Of a stretch of 64,000 nucleotides of DNA, positions 56,981 to 64,000 are shown in pieces. The position numbers and the translations under genes were made by a program. Source of the DNA: Alphaproteobacteria bacterium (GTDB lineage: Bacteria > Pseudomonadota > Alphaproteobacteria > RF32 > CAG-239); assembly GCA_015062235.1 (NCBI GenBank), contig SUUZ01000001.1, forward strand, positions 62,001 through 126,000, written 5' to 3'. Position 1 is the stretch's first letter; the number at the start of each line of letters is the position of its first letter. The notes under the pieces were generated by a model that saw nothing but the letters and a program-made list of their open reading frames with translations, had not been told where the DNA came from and did not search any database.

Positions 56981-57154
56981 ATGAATGAGATAGGTGCAAT
57001 TAGTTCTTATGCTCTAGCAATACAACAACTACAACTTAGCATAATAAAACAAAATGCTGAAACACAACAGCAAATTGTTGAACTCTTGTTAGATCCTAAC
57101 AGAACAGCTCCTGTTTCTCCTGACAAAGGAACACAGATAGATTTAAATATCTAG
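56981..57154 (+). CDS. YjfB-like putative motility small protein
   Basis: A 57-aa protein starting at ATG 56981 after a strong AGGAGG. The NEIGAISSYALAIQQLQLS helix and closing PDKGTQIDLNI resemble the YjfB-type putative motility protein family (PF14070). With motA-motB in the same genome this fits, but the match is by eye and the family's role is unproved. Confidence 0.5.
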   Translation: MNEIGAISSYALAIQQLQLSIIKQNAETQQQIVELLLDPNRTAPVSPDKGTQIDLNI

Positions 57155-57471
57155 AATATACTAATCATTGTAACAAATGACATTGATAAAACAAAAGCTA
57201 TAAAATATTTAATGAAATTCCAAAACATCTTAGCTGTAGTGGCTCCCCAATCAACCGAAGCGCCACCTGATTTGTATACCTTTGCAAATATAACAGTAAA
57301 TAACACAGCCAGTATAGCAACTATAACATAGAATCTAAAATCAAAGAACAAATTTCTTATATCATCTGGCGACAAATTAACTATAGCCCAAGCCCCACTT
57401 ATCACACCCAACAAAACCATTGGACTAAATATCAGCCCTGATGTAAATAAAGTTAATAAACCTTTTATCAT
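57151..57471 (-). CDS. Small membrane protein, 106 aa
   Basis: A 106-aa protein with three hydrophobic segments (residues about 5-32, 45-65, 85-105). No motif. It overlaps the following upstream small gene by 4 bp, a sign of coupled translation. Family not recognised. Confidence 0.65.
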   Translation of the reverse strand: MIKGLLTLFTSGLIFSPMVLLGVISGAWAIVNLSPDDIRNLFFDFRFYVIVAILAVLFTVIFAKVYKSGGASVDWGATTAKMFWNFIKYFIAFVLSMSFVTMISIF

Positions 57472-57683
57472 AAATTATTCCAAACTTTTCGTGTCAAATA
57501 ACGTGTAGAACTTCTCATTGGAAGCTCATTCCAAACACATCTTGTTGACCCCTCAGATTTTATATTTCCCAAAACATCAATCCTATGACTAAACATAGAC
57601 ACCGCAGCCACACCTCTTGCTTGAACACGAGGAGACCTATTACGGCTCCAATCAAAAATAACCTTCTCTATATTCTGACGCAT
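57468..57683 (-). CDS. Hypothetical protein, 71 aa
   Basis: A 71-aa basic protein (DWSRNRSPRVQARGVAAVSM). ATGA overlap with the next gene supports it being real, and an AAGGAACAAGGG lies before its ATG. Family not recognised. Confidence 0.55.
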   Translation of the reverse strand: MRQNIEKVIFDWSRNRSPRVQARGVAAVSMFSHRIDVLGNIKSEGSTRCVWNELPMRSSTRYLTRKVWNNL

Positions 57684-57754
57684 CGCCCTTGTTCCTTTCT
57701 ATTAGGAAATTAAGATACTACTGATAAGGGTATGGCAAAAAAGTAAACAAAATG

Positions 57755-59113
57755 TTAACACTCTTTACTCATCAACTCAATTTTATTCCACAGCATCTGA
57801 CCATATTCTTTAACTAAATCTTCATCATCACCACAAACCCAAACTCTAATTTTAGGTTCTGTTCCAGACGGATGAATTACCACTCTTCCGTGTCCGCTAA
57901 TTTTTGAGCTTAAGTCCTCAATCAATTCATGTAACTCTGCTTTAGATGCAATTTCTTTAACCTTAGCATTAGTTTGCACTTTAAAATTTTCAAAATATAA
58001 AAAATCATCATCAAACAACGGAAAAATTTCTGACGCCTTTTTCCCTATTTGTGCTAAACCTTGCAGCACTTTTAAAAATGTCATCATTGCATCACCAGAT
58101 TTTGAATAATCTAAAAGAACAATATGTCCTGATTCCTCCCCCCCAATAACACCACCTTTTTCTTTCAAAGCCTTGATTACTGGACGCTCTCCTACTCCTG
58201 TTGAAATATATTCTAATCCCAAAACCTGCGTAATATAACGTTCCAAGGCTGTATTGGAAAGTTTGGTCGAAGCAAAAGCACGATTCTTATTTTCACCACT
58301 TTCTTCCATAAACTTTGCTAAAAACGCCATTAACTGTTCACTTTTTATGAGCTGCCCTTTATCATCGCCAACCTTAATTCTATCACCATCACCATCAACA
58401 GCTATTCCCAAATCAGCCTGATTGGCTTTTATTGCTTCTAACATTGCTTGCGGATGTTGCGAACCACAATCTCTATTGATATTATAACCATCAGGCTTGT
58501 TACCAAGAACAAAAACATCTGCTCCTAGTCTCAGCAAGACATTTGGCAATATTTCACTAAATACTCCATTAGCACAATCAACAACAATCCTTATCCCTTG
58601 TAACTTTGTTTTATTATCAAACATACCCAAGGCTATTTGCTCATATTTCTCTTTAATAGAGTAATTTTCTTCAACTTTACCTATTTTATTTTTATCAAAG
58701 ATAAAATTATTTTGTTCAATCAACGATTCTAGTTTTTCTGTGACTTCATCAGCAAATTTGTCCCCATTATTTGCAATAAGCTTTATTCCATTATCATAAT
58801 ATGGATTATGAGATGCTGTAATCATAACGGCCATATCAACATCAAGCTCCGAGACAAAAGTCGTAACTGCAGGTGTTGGAATAATACCCAATCTAACCAC
58901 ATCAACTCCCATAGCTGTAAAGCCTGCTATTAAAGCGGCTTCTAACATATCACCAGAAACTCTTGTATCTTTTGCAATAGCAACTTTTCTTTTACTATTA
59001 CAAACCACTTCCGCTGCAGCCATAGCAAGTTTTAATGCAAAATCTACGGTCATAGGAAATTCATTAGCAATTCCTCTAACTCCATCAGTTCCAAACCATT
59101 TATTCTTAGCCAT
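57755..59113 (-). CDS. glmM: Phosphoglucosamine mutase
   Basis: Converts glucosamine-6-P to glucosamine-1-P for peptidoglycan and LPS. 452 aa; KWFGTDGVRG at the start, MITASHNPYYDNGIK with the active-site Ser, AVDGDGDRI metal loop, GEESGH and the phosphate-binding HPSGTEPKIRVW end. Start ATG 59113 after GAGGTG. Linked in metabolism with nagA-nagB but not in the same operon. Confidence 0.96.
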   Translation of the reverse strand: MAKNKWFGTDGVRGIANEFPMTVDFALKLAMAAAEVVCNSKRKVAIAKDTRVSGDMLEAALIAGFTAMGVDVVRLGIIPTPAVTTFVSELDVDMAVMITASHNPYYDNGIKLIANNGDKFADEVTEKLESLIEQNNFIFDKNKIGKVEENYSIKEKYEQIALGMFDNKTKLQGIRIVVDCANGVFSEILPNVLLRLGADVFVLGNKPDGYNINRDCGSQHPQAMLEAIKANQADLGIAVDGDGDRIKVGDDKGQLIKSEQLMAFLAKFMEESGENKNRAFASTKLSNTALERYITQVLGLEYISTGVGERPVIKALKEKGGVIGGEESGHIVLLDYSKSGDAMMTFLKVLQGLAQIGKKASEIFPLFDDDFLYFENFKVQTNAKVKEIASKAELHELIEDLSSKISGHGRVVIHPSGTEPKIRVWVCGDDEDLVKEYGQMLWNKIELMSKEC

Positions 59114-59237
59114 AAAACACCTCATAAATCATAATAAATATGCTCAATTCTAGTCATGAATACCTCAAAATCCAAACAAAAATAGCTATTTTCCCACAAA
59201 GATAAAATAAATATTGTACAATTATAAAATTTTTATA

Positions 59238-59265
59238 TTGACAAGCTAGTTTGTTGACTATATAA
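59238..59265 (+). promoter_or_regulatory. Promoter of tRNA-Thr
   Basis: TTGACA (59238-59243) and TATATA (59259-59264) about 15-16 bp apart, ending just before the tRNA. Confidence 0.6.
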
Positions 59266-59278
59266 ACAACCCTGTTAT

Positions 59279-59354
59279 GCCGACATAGCTCAGTTGGTAG
59301 AGCTACTGATTTGTAATCAGTGGGTCGGGAGTTCGAGTCTCTCTGTCGGCACCA
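59279..59354 (+). tRNA. tRNA-Thr (TGT)
   Basis: 76-nt cloverleaf: acceptor GCCGACA/TGTCGGC, anticodon arm ACTGA-TTTGTAA-TCAGT, anticodon TGT, encoded ACCA. The 81-aa and 111-aa ORFs over it are shadows. Confidence 0.95.
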
Positions 59355-59355
59355 T

Positions 59356-59391
59356 TAAAAAATCCCCCTTTCACGGGGGATTTTTTAATGG
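59356..59391 (+). terminator. Terminator after tRNA-Thr
   Basis: Stem TTAAAAAATCCCCC/GGGGGATTTTTTAA with a short loop; ends the tRNA-Thr transcript. Confidence 0.9.
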
Positions 59392-59560
59392 TTATCGCCA
59401 GAGGCCTCGAACTCACGAAAGAAGGAAGTTTGACAAGGAGGAGCAGGCGAGACGAAAGTATCGCCACACTTGCGATGACGAAGCGGCCGAGCATTTTATA
59501 TGCGAGGTCTGTCTCTCTGACAGCCCTCATGGGCTGTTCTTTATACAAATTTCATTCCCT
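59392..59560. repeat. Second tRNA-associated structured repeat
   Basis: About 170 bp, richer in G+C than flanks, placed between two terminators of the same type (the second, 59561-59589, repeats the CCCCCTTTCA.GGGGGATTTTTT hairpin). It contains the palindrome GAGGCCTC, the GGCGAGACG...GTATCGCC...TTGCGAT segment 59446-59476 (24 of 31 bases equal to 2187-2217), and a GACAGCCC/GGGCTGTTC hairpin. The layout matches the element after tRNA-Arg at 2.1 kb. No gene in it. Confidence 0.7.
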
Positions 59561-59589
59561 TCCCCCTTTCATGGGGGATTTTTTGTTTT
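59561..59589 (+). terminator. Second terminator of the tRNA-Thr element, interrupted by the transposon
   Basis: CCCCC-TTTCAT-GGGGG stem and T-run. The transposon begins at 59590; the last 8 bases TTTGTTTT are its target duplication. Confidence 0.82.
59582..59589 (+). repeat. Target-site duplication, left copy
   Basis: TTTGTTTT; identical to 61857-61864 at the other side of the transposon. 8 bp is the duplication length known for the IS1595 family. Confidence 0.88.
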
Positions 59590-59615
59590 GGCTCTATTAA
59601 ACAATTTTGTTGAAA
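59590..59615 (+). repeat. Left terminal inverted repeat
   Basis: GGCTCTATTAAACAATTTTG and TTGAAA: 25 of 26 bases equal the reverse complement of 61831-61856. Confidence 0.9.
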
Positions 59616-59704
59616 TATATTCTAAATAAAATCCTTGCTAAATTATTTTACAAGAATCTATAATGTGATTCTGTTTAATAATTTATGAAAGGATTTATAA
59701 AAAT

Positions 59705-59917
59705 ATGACTGATAAAAAATCAATAAATATGAAATTACCAAGTCCTAAAAAATCTATGCAATATATTGAAGAAAATGGTTCTTCATTTGTGAGAATTATT
59801 TGTGAAGATGATACAGTAATTGTAATTAAAATTGGAAATAATATGAATAATACACTACAAAGACAAATTTTTGAATTAGAGGATGATGAAAATATAATTA
59901 CTGTTCTGAAATCTTAA
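59705..59917 (+). CDS. Transposon passenger protein, 70 aa
   Basis: A 70-aa charged protein with AAGGA upstream of its ATG. No motif or membrane helix; short beta strands (SFVRIICEDDTVIVIKIGNN). It overlaps the 45-aa minus-strand ORF at its end by 20 bp. Unknown passenger function. Confidence 0.62.
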   Translation: MTDKKSINMKLPSPKKSMQYIEENGSSFVRIICEDDTVIVIKIGNNMNNTLQRQIFELEDDENIITVLKS

Positions 59918-60035
59918 TGTTTTTATTGTTAGATAATATGGTAATGGGCACATCATTTTCCCTAGTTATTACTACATTGTTATCTGTAATTTCTATTTTT
60001 GTTGAATCATTTAAAAGTATAACTTTCTCTTTCAT
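59898..60035 (-). CDS. Transposon passenger small protein, 45 aa
   Basis: Missed by the ORF track because it is under 60 aa. ATG 60035 has a strong GGAGG with 7-8 bp spacing; product is MKEKVILLNDSTKIEITDNN followed by a further 25 residues, stop TAA at 59898. It is antiparallel to and overlaps the end of the 70-aa gene. Beta-strand-like, no signal peptide. Function unknown. Confidence 0.55.
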   Translation of the reverse strand: MKEKVILLNDSTKIEITDNNVVITRENDVPITILSNNKNIKISEQ

Positions 60036-60177
60036 CTCTTAAACCTCCTTATAAATTTATACAAATATTTATAATAAGATTTTTGTTATTTTTAGTTTCA
60101 TAAAAATTTATTTGACTCACATCAGTAAAAATAATAGTATCCATATCATATTAATTTTGCATTAGGGATAGAACAAA

Positions 60178-60459
60178 ATGATGAAAATTTACGATAAAAT
60201 AGATATGCAAGTAACTGATAATGATAATTGGAGATATGAAAGATTACATATTGTTATTGGGTATTTGTATGCAAAAAACGAAGAAACTATTGATATGATT
60301 AATAAAATAGAGGACCATGAAGGTTTTCTATTAATAACTTGGAAGAAACAACCAGATGCTTCACAAATTAAAGACTGTCAAAATATATGGGAATCATCGT
60401 TATGCAATGAATGTTGTGAAAATATAGAACATTATTTTAACGGTGTTGTTATTCCTTAA
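60178..60459 (+). CDS. Transposon passenger protein, 93 aa
   Basis: A 93-aa protein, acidic with a CNECCENIEH cluster near the end. AGGGAT upstream of ATGATG; the second ATG (60181) is also possible. No family recognised. It is convergent with and overlaps the zinc-ribbon gene by 4 bp. Confidence 0.6.
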   Translation: MMKIYDKIDMQVTDNDNWRYERLHIVIGYLYAKNEETIDMINKIEDHEGFLLITWKKQPDASQIKDCQNIWESSLCNECCENIEHYFNGVVIP

Positions 60460-60800
60460 TAATTGCGTTTCCTTGCTTCAAATTCTCTACTACATCTTTC
60501 TTGACAGGCAACATTTTCGTGCATGTTATATGCTCCTATTCTACTTCCATAACCACAATTATTTACACATGTTTTATATTGATTATCCTTTTTAGGTTGG
60601 CATGCAATACCTATTATAAAAAACATTATAACAAACAATATAAAATATAAACATCCTTTACGATATTTTTCATCATTTTTATATTTCTTATCTTGTTCTA
60701 ATTGTTCTTTGTACTTTTTTAAACTAAATCCACAATGAGGACACATATCTGCACTTTCAGATATTTCTTTTCCACATTCATTACACTTAATCAATGCCAT
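60456..60800 (-). CDS. Zinc-ribbon membrane protein (transposon passenger), 114 aa
   Basis: An N-terminal zinc ribbon (CNECGKEISESADMCPHCG, four cysteines) then a charged linker, one hydrophobic helix (about residues 50-67, YFILFVIMFFIIGIA) and a C-terminal tail with four more cysteines (CVNNCGYG, CQERCSRE). Such zinc-ribbon/membrane proteins are common bacterial small proteins of unknown function. It is the gene next to the transposase. Confidence 0.7.
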   Translation of the reverse strand: MALIKCNECGKEISESADMCPHCGFSLKKYKEQLEQDKKYKNDEKYRKGCLYFILFVIMFFIIGIACQPKKDNQYKTCVNNCGYGSRIGAYNMHENVACQERCSREFEARKRNY

Positions 60801-60854
60801 TATAAAATTCTCTTATTCATACACAATATAATTGTAGAATAATAACAAAAGATA

Positions 60855-61766
60855 TTAAAATCCAAATAAACAATCTTTTATTAACAAGTTATTATCAGCA
60901 CCAGATTTTATCCAACTAAACCAATTCAAATAATTTGTTAAATATCTTGTGCTAATTCCATTAAAAGGTCTTATAAAATCTTTCAAACCTTTATGATAGT
61001 TATTTACATTGTTAATATGGTAAATACCATTTTTATACTTACCTCTTGCTATTCTTTTGTGTTGTAAATTATGATTTTTAGCAAATCCAATATATGATTT
61101 ATGAGAATCTGTTACTAAAATTGAATCTTTCTCAATCTTATTACCTAAAACATTTTCAATTTGATTTGTTTTTAATCTACCTTTACCATAAATATCAGCA
61201 ATAATATTTTTATTACCATCAATAGCAACCATTATACCAACTTGTTGGTGGGATATTCCTCTTAATTTTGCTTTACCACCTCTTTTTCTGCTTTCAATTC
61301 CTTCTATTTTCTTTCCTTTATGGGATTCCAATAAAAATGTTTCATCTGCTTCAACAACTCCTGAAATAGTTATGTTTTCAAATTGTTTTCTAATAGCATT
61401 TAATACTTTATGCCTCCAATGAAAAGCTGTTAAAACTGACATATTCAATTTATTTGCAATTTTGGCAAGAGATAAACCTTTCATCATCAAATCAATGTAT
61501 TTAAACCAAGTATCATAATCTTTTTTAGTGCTGAAAAATACAGTTTTTGTGTATTCTGTAAATGTTTTACCACAATCTTTACATCTATATCTTTGAATGC
61601 CACTACTGTTTCCAAATTTTTGAATGTGTTTTTTACCACAAATAGGGCAAACAATACCATTTTCAAATCTTTTTACAGAAGTTTTTGTTTGTTGAACTTC
61701 ATTTAAAAGATTTTTTAATTCTTCTACTGATAACTTTTTTAATTGCTCTATTAAATCTTGTTTCAT
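60855..61766 (-). CDS. IS1595-family transposase
   Basis: A 303-aa ISXO2-like transposase. N-terminal zinc ribbon CPICGKKHIQKFGNSSGIQR then CKDCGKTF, helix-turn-helix (SLAKIANKLNMSVLTAFHWR) and a DDE-like core with VVEADETFLLESHKG, ILVTDSHKSY and HINNVNNYHKGLKDFIRPFN. All reads intact in one frame. It lies at the right end of the transposon, reading inward, next to the right TIR. Confidence 0.93.
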   Translation of the reverse strand: MKQDLIEQLKKLSVEELKNLLNEVQQTKTSVKRFENGIVCPICGKKHIQKFGNSSGIQRYRCKDCGKTFTEYTKTVFFSTKKDYDTWFKYIDLMMKGLSLAKIANKLNMSVLTAFHWRHKVLNAIRKQFENITISGVVEADETFLLESHKGKKIEGIESRKRGGKAKLRGISHQQVGIMVAIDGNKNIIADIYGKGRLKTNQIENVLGNKIEKDSILVTDSHKSYIGFAKNHNLQHKRIARGKYKNGIYHINNVNNYHKGLKDFIRPFNGISTRYLTNYLNWFSWIKSGADNNLLIKDCLFGF

Positions 61767-61830
61767 TTTGTTTATCCCTTTGTTTTTTACATGACAATCA
61801 TATCATTTTTAAGAATAAAGTCAAGTCATT

Positions 61831-61856
61831 TTTCAACAAAATTATTTAATAGAGCC
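61831..61856 (-). repeat. Right terminal inverted repeat
   Basis: TTTCAACAAAATTATTTAAT AGAGCC; inverse of the left TIR with one mismatch. Confidence 0.9.
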
Positions 61857-61864
61857 TTTGTTTT
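61857..61864 (+). repeat. Target-site duplication, right copy
   Basis: TTTGTTTT, identical to 59582-59589. Confidence 0.88.
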
Positions 61865-61949
61865 AAACATACTTGCATTTTTCAAATAATTAAATTATCA
61901 TCTGCCCACTATTTGAAATTATGATGTCTAACTATTAAATTTATGTATT

Positions 61950-62252
61950 ATGAAAAAAGAAATTTTATGCGGAAAAATTGCTTCTCAACCATCTGCTGTA
62001 ACACTGAATGGAGAGCATAACGGTATTGTCGTATTTTTTTTAATAGAAATTGATGGAAAGTATTACAAACTTTGTTACAGAGATGCTGTTCCAGCTAATA
62101 CGTTCTCTAACATCCTTGTTTCATCTGTTGGAGACGATATACGAGTTGAGGTGTCATCAGTTTTTTATTCTGATGCAAGGGTGATAAGTGAGTTTTTCAA
62201 TTGTACCCGTGGTTTAGGAAAACATTGCGATAAACATACCTTTAGTAAATAA
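61950..62252 (+). CDS. Hypothetical protein, 100 aa
   Basis: A 100-aa protein with short beta strands (NGIVVFFLIEIDGKYYKLCY) and an end rich in Cys/His (CTRGLGKHCDKHTFSK). No Shine-Dalgarno upstream. Family not recognised. It is followed closely by the next orphan gene (19 bp). Confidence 0.6.
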   Translation: MKKEILCGKIASQPSAVTLNGEHNGIVVFFLIEIDGKYYKLCYRDAVPANTFSNILVSSVGDDIRVEVSSVFYSDARVISEFFNCTRGLGKHCDKHTFSK

Positions 62253-62271
62253 CCGTTAAAACTTGTATTGT

Positions 62272-62787
62272 ATGGAAAATTTATTTCATCAAATTGTAAA
62301 TAGTATTAATATTAATTCACTATTTATAATTGCTCTTTGCTCATTAGCTTACTTTGTGATTACTTATCACATATGGAAATTGTTAGCAAACAGAAGGAAT
62401 TTACAGGAGCAAACATCAAAAGCCGTGGATCTTTTTAAAGAGAGATATGACAAAACTCCAAGTGAGGCAGGTTTTCCTATAATTGGCATTTATGAGAGAC
62501 AAAGTGCATACCTTTATGCTACATCAAGAAAAGTGATTAAGAGTTATAGGATGCAGCAGAATATAATTCGTTGGTTGATGTTGTGGTATCTTTGGCCATT
62601 TCCTATCATTTTCATCGGAACAACAATGACAATGATGAAATACACAAGTTTAACCCATCCATCATTTGTTGCTTGGTGTTCCTTTGCGGCTATATGGAGC
62701 ATATTAGGCTTTGTGTTATGTGCAAAAGCACTAATAGCATCACGTATTGTAAAATTTAATGAAAATGTTACCTATTTAAATTATTAA
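62272..62787 (+). CDS. Hypothetical membrane protein, 171 aa
   Basis: A 171-aa protein with three hydrophobic segments: about residues 15-40, 103-122 and 130-155. ATG 62272 is chosen over TTG 62263. No ribosome site. No family recognised. It ends before a good terminator. Confidence 0.62.
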   Translation: MENLFHQIVNSININSLFIIALCSLAYFVITYHIWKLLANRRNLQEQTSKAVDLFKERYDKTPSEAGFPIIGIYERQSAYLYATSRKVIKSYRMQQNIIRWLMLWYLWPFPIIFIGTTMTMMKYTSLTHPSFVAWCSFAAIWSILGFVLCAKALIASRIVKFNENVTYLNY

Positions 62788-62808
62788 GTTTAACAGTTTA
62801 ATTTAATT

Positions 62809-62846
62809 AAAACCCCTCACAATTTTTAATAATGTGAGGGGTTTTT
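62809..62846. terminator. Bidirectional terminator
   Basis: AAACCCCTCACA/TGTGAGGGGTTT stem with a 10-nt loop between convergent genes. Confidence 0.92.
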
Positions 62847-62847
62847 A

Positions 62848-63804
62848 CTAAAAACTCCAAACTCCATTTGCAATCAAGATCTGTGACAATAAATATGCCA
62901 TATAAATCAGTAAAAATACTCCCCCTTCTATTCTGCTAATCTTATTCTGACTAAGCATTATCGGGAATAACAACATTGTTGCCAAAACCATAACCCAAAT
63001 ATCATATAATAAAAATTGTCTAGGAACTTCAACATCTATAATTGTAGATGTAAGTCCCATAATAAATACAATATTCCAAATATTTGAACCAACAATATTG
63101 CCCAACGCAACCCCATTTTGTTTACGTAAAGCAGCTACTACTGTTGTAGCCAATTCTGGCAAAGATGTACCCACCGCAACAATTGTCAAACCGATTATTG
63201 CTTCCGAAACTCCCAAAATCCTAGCAATATCTACAGCTCCTTTTACTAACAAATCTGCCCCATACATAATTGCAATCAATCCCGCTATTGTAATCAACAC
63301 AACAACCCACCAACTTTTACTAGCCAAAACACTAACTGCATCTTCAGAGGCATCACTATCTTTAGAATTTCGATAATTAAAATATATAAAAGCAAATAAC
63401 AAAGCCAACAAAATTAATCCATGCCAACAAACAAACTTTCCTGTAAGAGCAAAACATGCAAACAAAACATTAACCAATAACAAAAACTTATAATCACGTA
63501 AAAATTCTTTTCTGTTACAAACAACAGGATAAATCACTGATGTAACTCCTAAAATAAACAAAATATTAGCAATATTCGAACCAACAATATTACCGATTGA
63601 AATTCCACCAGCCCCATTAAAAGCAGCTTTAATACTGACCACAAATTCAGGAGTAGATGTACCAAAAGCAACAATTGTTAGTCCTACAATAATCGCTGGT
63701 ATTTTTAACTTATTAGCTATCGCAACAGCTCCCTTAACTAAATATTCAGCTCCACCAATAAGCAAAACAAAACCTACTAAAATAAAACATAATGCTGAAA
63801 TCAT
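62848..63804 (-). CDS. Calcium/sodium antiporter, YrbG-type
   Basis: A 318-aa CaCA-family antiporter with ten helices in two inverted repeats. Each repeat has the GNIVGSN motif (GGISIGNIVGSNIANILFIL and GVALGNIVGSNIWNIVFIMG) and VAFGTSTPEF or VAVGTSLPEL. Exchanges Ca2+ for Na+ or H+ at the inner membrane. It is 52 bp downstream of aspS. Confidence 0.93.
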   Translation of the reverse strand: MISALCFILVGFVLLIGGAEYLVKGAVAIANKLKIPAIIVGLTIVAFGTSTPEFVVSIKAAFNGAGGISIGNIVGSNIANILFILGVTSVIYPVVCNRKEFLRDYKFLLLVNVLFACFALTGKFVCWHGLILLALLFAFIYFNYRNSKDSDASEDAVSVLASKSWWVVVLITIAGLIAIMYGADLLVKGAVDIARILGVSEAIIGLTIVAVGTSLPELATTVVAALRKQNGVALGNIVGSNIWNIVFIMGLTSTIIDVEVPRQFLLYDIWVMVLATMLLFPIMLSQNKISRIEGGVFLLIYMAYLLSQILIANGVWSF

Positions 63805-63825
63805 CTTTTTATCCTTATCAAATTA

Positions 63826-63853
63826 AGGGGCTCTTTATTATAAAGCCCCTTTA
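63826..63853 (-). terminator. Terminator after aspS
   Basis: Minus-strand AAAGGGGCTTTA/TAAAGAGCCCCTT stem; T-run is weak. It ends just after the aspS stop. Confidence 0.7.
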
Positions 63854-63856
63854 CTA

Positions 63857-64000
63857 TTACTCAGCCAAATCTAACTTAATATGCAATTCTTTTAATTGTT
63901 TTTCCGTTGGACTATTTGGTGCCTGCATCATCAAATCCTGAGCCTTTCCATTAAGCGGAAACAAAATTACATCTCGAATAATCGGTTCATCTAACAAAAG
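63857..64000 (-). CDS. aspS: Aspartate-tRNA ligase, 3'-partial (C-terminus only)
   Basis: No ORF-track entry. The last 47 codons read to the right edge: [40 protein letters not shown] and IKLDLAE. This matches the C-terminal class II tail of bacterial AspRS. The gene runs off the window's right end on the minus strand. Confidence 0.88.
   Translation of the reverse strand, partial: LLLDEPIIRDVILFPLNGKAQDLMMQAPNSPTEKQLKELHIKLDLAE

Larger units (their letters stand above)
59590..61856. mobile_element. Complete IS1595-type transposon with passenger genes, 2267 bp
   Basis: Terminal inverted repeats of 26 bp begin GGCTCTATTAAA and end GTTGAAA at both ends, with one mismatch (C against T at position 13). 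Perfect 8-bp duplication TTTGTTTT on both sides. The transposase is on the minus strand near the right end; left of it lie four small genes (70 aa, 45 aa, 93 aa, 114 aa) on both strands. It is inserted in the T-run of a terminator. Intact ends, intact transposase and identical duplications indicate a recent insertion. IS1595 family elements with passenger genes are known, but these passengers are not recognised. Confidence 0.92.

Noticed and set aside
59303-59548. ORFs over tRNA-Thr and its element (81, 111 and 70 aa)
   Set aside because: Antisense or sense to a tRNA and hairpins; the ETRTPDPL ending is a known tRNA-derived artefact.
59590-61856. Reading the transposon as a phage or integrase island
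   Set aside because: The only recombinase is IS1595-type and the ends and 8-bp duplication explain the whole segment.

Overview
This 64 kb window is chromosomal DNA from an AT-rich bacterium. The gene set is typical of an alphaproteobacterium: a CarD regulator, a YifB-type ComM, hslVU, a pairing of DUF2066 protein with a PerM-type permease, lolCD, rpmI-rplT-pheST, and an elongator tRNA-Met of the alphaproteobacterial sequence type. The low G+C, the sialic/amino-sugar genes nagAB and the acetate genes pta-ackA suggest a host- or gut-associated lineage, possibly a relative of the uncultured gut 'RF32/Azospirillum-like' group. That placement is inference from recalled family features, not from a search.

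Layout. 1-2.1 kb: 3' part of a UvrD/PcrA helicase, then tRNA-Met and tRNA-Arg and a structured repeat bounded by two copies of one terminator. 2.4-5.9 kb: motA/motB-like stator genes and nagA-nagB. 6-8.6 kb (minus): a FadL-family porin and rplM-rpsI. 8.9-14.5 kb: a surface-polysaccharide operon (GH99/WbsX-like protein, fdtA-fdtC-fdtB for a dTDP-3-acetamido-3,6-dideoxyhexose, DUF1796 protein, a 5'-truncated capsule transferase, a GT2). 14.6-18 kb: infC with an ATA start codon, ligA, and an orphan gene. 18-31.8 kb (minus): a membrane protein, a CoaD-HD fusion, rplL/rplJ/rplA/rplK, pheT/pheS, rplT/rpmI, a lysine-tailed membrane protein, lolD/lolC, and a cysteine-rich secreted protein. 31.8-36.2 kb (minus): hairpin repeats, an aspartoacylase-like/GNAT pair behind a probable leader ORF and attenuator, then ackA and pta. 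36.3-39.8 kb: ndk, DUF2066, perM and an orphan gene. 39.9-41 kb (minus): rplI-rpsR-rpsF. 41.2-48.7 kb: comM, a large lipoprotein with a dead trypsin-like domain, hslV-hslU-hemW. 48.7-59.1 kb: mixed small genes including recX/hslO, apaG, carD, a large cysteine-rich secreted protein and glmM. 59.3-61.9 kb: tRNA-Thr with a second tRNA-associated repeat, then a complete IS1595-type transposon carrying passenger genes. 62-64 kb: two orphan genes, a Ca/Na antiporter, and the 3' end of aspS.

The best-supported novelty is the transposon at 59590-61856. It has 26-bp terminal inverted repeats (25/26 match), a perfect 8-bp target duplication (TTTGTTTT on both sides), an IS1595-type transposase and four small passenger genes. 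Other notable items are the leader ORF/attenuator at 33.8-33.9 kb, the inactive protease domain at 43-45 kb, the CoaD-HD fusion, the paired tRNA-terminator repeats, a 34-nt hairpin repeat in three copies, and the capsule transferase remnant. Many ORF-track starts were moved to better Shine-Dalgarno-supported starts; these are stated per gene.
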